Of a stretch of 64,000 nt of DNA, positions 62,666-64,000 are shown piece after piece (position 1 is the stretch's first letter; each line of letters opens with the position of its first letter). Both the position numbers and the translations under genes were made by a program. Source of the stretch: Hydrocarboniphaga effusa AP103 (GTDB lineage Bacteria; Pseudomonadota; Gammaproteobacteria; Nevskiales; Nevskiaceae); NCBI RefSeq assembly GCF_000271305.1, contig NZ_AKGD01000001.1, positions 434,001 through 498,000 on the forward strand, in the 5' to 3' direction. The notes under the pieces are model-generated. The model was not told where the DNA came from and did no database searches. It saw only the letters and a list, made by a program, of their open reading frames with translations.

Positions 62666-63444
62666 GGGGAAGGAATCGGCGGCAAATGACCGCTTTCGAC
62701 GGATTCGGGGAACTCTTGCCTGAGACGTTGCTGGTAAGCCCGGGCCGAGGCGAGGTCGCCCAGCGCGGTCTCGGTCAGCGCACCGATCTGCAGCGTTTCA
62801 GGCGTGGGCTTGCCCACCATCTGATAGCGCTGCAGGAAGGCGCGTGCGCGAAGGTAATCCTTTTTCTGGTAGGACAGCCATGCCATTTGCGACAGAGCGT
62901 CGCCGAATTGCGGGCTGATCTTGAGCGCCTCGCGGAAATAGTGCTCGGCCTTGTCGAGGTCGGGCAGCTTGCGCGCGCAGACGCCGGCGTTGGTCAGCGC
63001 CACTTCGGGCGTGCGATAGCGCTTGTCGTCGATCGCGAGCTTGAGCTGCTGCTCGCCCTCGGCCGCGCGACCGTGCCCGCACAGGAACACGCCGAAGTTG
63101 TTGCGCACGTCCGGATCGTCGGACTTCAGTTCGATGGCCCTGCGATAGTGCTTCTCGGCGAGCTTGTCCTCGCCGAGCCGGGCGTAGACGAAGGCGATCG
63201 ACGAATGGGCGAGCGGCGAACGGCCGTCCTGGTCGACCGCCCGCTTGAGCTTTTCGAGCGCGAGCTCGTACTGGCCCTGGCGCGCGTAGTCGACACCGAG
63301 CTGGGTGTTGAGACGTGCAGCCTCGGCCAGATCGGGCTTGGTATCGGTGTTGTTGCTCTCGCGCTCAATGCTCGTCGCGCACGCGCTCAATGCAGCGGCC
63401 AGGCCGAGCAGAACGAGCAGGCGGCGCGAGAGAAGAAAGCTCAT
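62662..63444 (-). CDS. pilF: Type IV pilus assembly lipoprotein PilF/PilW
   Basis: 260 residues. Lipoprotein signal [17 protein letters not shown] with lipobox LSAC, then six or so TPR units ([60 protein letters not shown]). It is the pilotin needed for outer-membrane secretin PilQ assembly. Start chosen at 63444, overlapping the rlmN stop by ATGA; the longer frame is a shadow. The presence suggests type IV pili, though other pil genes are outside the window. Confidence 0.93.
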   Translation of the reverse strand: MSFLLSRRLLVLLGLAAALSACATSIERESNNTDTKPDLAEAARLNTQLGVDYARQGQYELALEKLKRAVDQDGRSPLAHSSIAFVYARLGEDKLAEKHYRRAIELKSDDPDVRNNFGVFLCGHGRAAEGEQQLKLAIDDKRYRTPEVALTNAGVCARKLPDLDKAEHYFREALKISPQFGDALSQMAWLSYQKKDYLRARAFLQRYQMVGKPTPETLQIGALTETALGDLASARAYQQRLRQEFPESVESGHLPPIPSP

Positions 63445-64000
63445 CGGCCGCCGGGCGGCACCGCGGCTTCGACGCGCACGCCGACATCGCGCAGGCGCTG
63501 CTTCTGCTTGGATTGCACGCGACCGACGAGCTGGCCACAGGCCGCATCGATGTCGTCTCCGCGCGTGCGGCGCGTCGTCGTCATGATGTGCTTCTCGCGC
63601 AGGATGTCGGCGAAGCGCTTGATCGCTTCCGGCTTGCTGCGCTTGTACTGCGCTTCCGGAAACGGATTGAACGGAATCAGGTTGACCTTGGCCGGCATGC
63701 CCGCGAGCAGCTTGGCGAGCTGGCGGGCGTGCTCGGGCGCATCGTTGACACCGTCGAGCATCACGTACTCGTAGACGATGTGCATCTTGCGTTCCTTGCC
63801 CGCCGTGTAGCGGCGGCAAGCGGCCATCAGTTCGGCGATCGGGTACTTGCGATTGATCGGCACGAGCCGGTTGCGCAGTTCGTCGTTCGGCGCATGCAGC
63901 GACACCGCGAGCGCGGTATCGCAATCGGCACGCAGGCGATCCATGAACGGCACCAGGCCCGAGGTCGAAACGGTGACGCGGCGCTTGGAAAGGCCGAAAC
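63441..64000 (-). CDS. rlmN: 23S rRNA/tRNA A2503/A37 methyltransferase RlmN, C-terminal part (cut by window edge)
   Basis: Radical SAM enzyme making 2-methyladenosine in 23S rRNA and some tRNAs. About 186 C-terminal residues are present; the 4Fe-4S CxxxCxxC lies beyond the right edge. Diagnostic segments: [54 protein letters not shown] and [16 protein letters not shown] with the catalytic C-terminal Cys. First gene read in the conserved run toward der. Confidence 0.96.
   Translation of the reverse strand, partial: FGLSKRRVTVSTSGLVPFMDRLRADCDTALAVSLHAPNDELRNRLVPINRKYPIAELMAACRRYTAGKERKMHIVYEYVMLDGVNDAPEHARQLAKLLAGMPAKVNLIPFNPFPEAQYKRSKPEAIKRFADILREKHIMTTTRRTRGDDIDAACGQLVGRVQSKQKQRLRDVGVRVEAAVPPGGR

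Overview
The window is GC-rich, densely coded DNA from a gammaproteobacterium. The order of conserved genes points to Pseudomonas-like or Xanthomonadales/Nevskiales-like ancestry; hrcA, the PA3286-type ketoacyl synthase and intergenic hairpin repeats fit the second group. The genus cannot be fixed from sequence alone. Both ends are cut genes: carB on the left and rlmN on the right, both on the minus strand. No tRNA, rRNA or CRISPR array was seen.

The backbone is a chromosomal block that is contiguous in many gammaproteobacteria: carB-leuE-carA-dapB, then dnaJ-dnaK-grpE, then hrcA/nadK/recN, then fur/bamE/rnfH/ratA/smpB/ssrA. Here it is opened by accessory modules. (1) 2.8-5.2 kb: a radical SAM protein and an exported M20 peptidase between carA and dapB. 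(2) 6.1-13.1 kb: nucleotide housekeeping genes (MazG-like, NUDIX), a PA3286-type ketoacyl-ACP synthase operon with a membrane-anchored hydrolase, and an orphan ParA. (3) 13.2-26.7 kb: a complete cellulose operon, bcsD-bcsP-bcsQ-bcsAB(fused)-bcsZ-bcsC plus a TPR lipoprotein. (4) 30.9-40.1 kb: glgX-treZ-treY, turning glycogen-type glucan into trehalose, followed by an MFS exporter with a divergent AraC regulator.

After ssrA (tmRNA, tag ANDANYALAA) lies about 2.4 kb of foreign, partly AT-rich DNA: a decayed IS66 element inserted into an IS3-type orfA, then an exported protein of unknown function and the C-terminal piece of a lysozyme/pesticin-like protein. This looks like the remnant of a toxin-immunity pair at the tmRNA hot spot.

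The right third holds fumC, a DUF454 membrane protein whose C-terminus is formed by an intergenic repeat, an exbB-exbD-tonB energy module, bacterioferritin, a YnfA-type membrane protein, and the classical run rlmN-pilF-rodZ-ispG-hisS-yfgM-bamB-der read leftward.

Many genes overlap by ATGA/GTGA (mazG/nudix, bcsC/lipoprotein, treY/treZ/glgX, exbB/exbD/tonB, rlmN/pilF/rodZ), indicating translational coupling. Regulatory signals visible by eye: a promoter with an 8-bp inverted repeat and a structured leader before carA, a promoter with an inverted repeat over its -10 before bcsD, a perfect TATAAT six bases before the smpB start codon, and intrinsic terminators after dnaK and ssrA.
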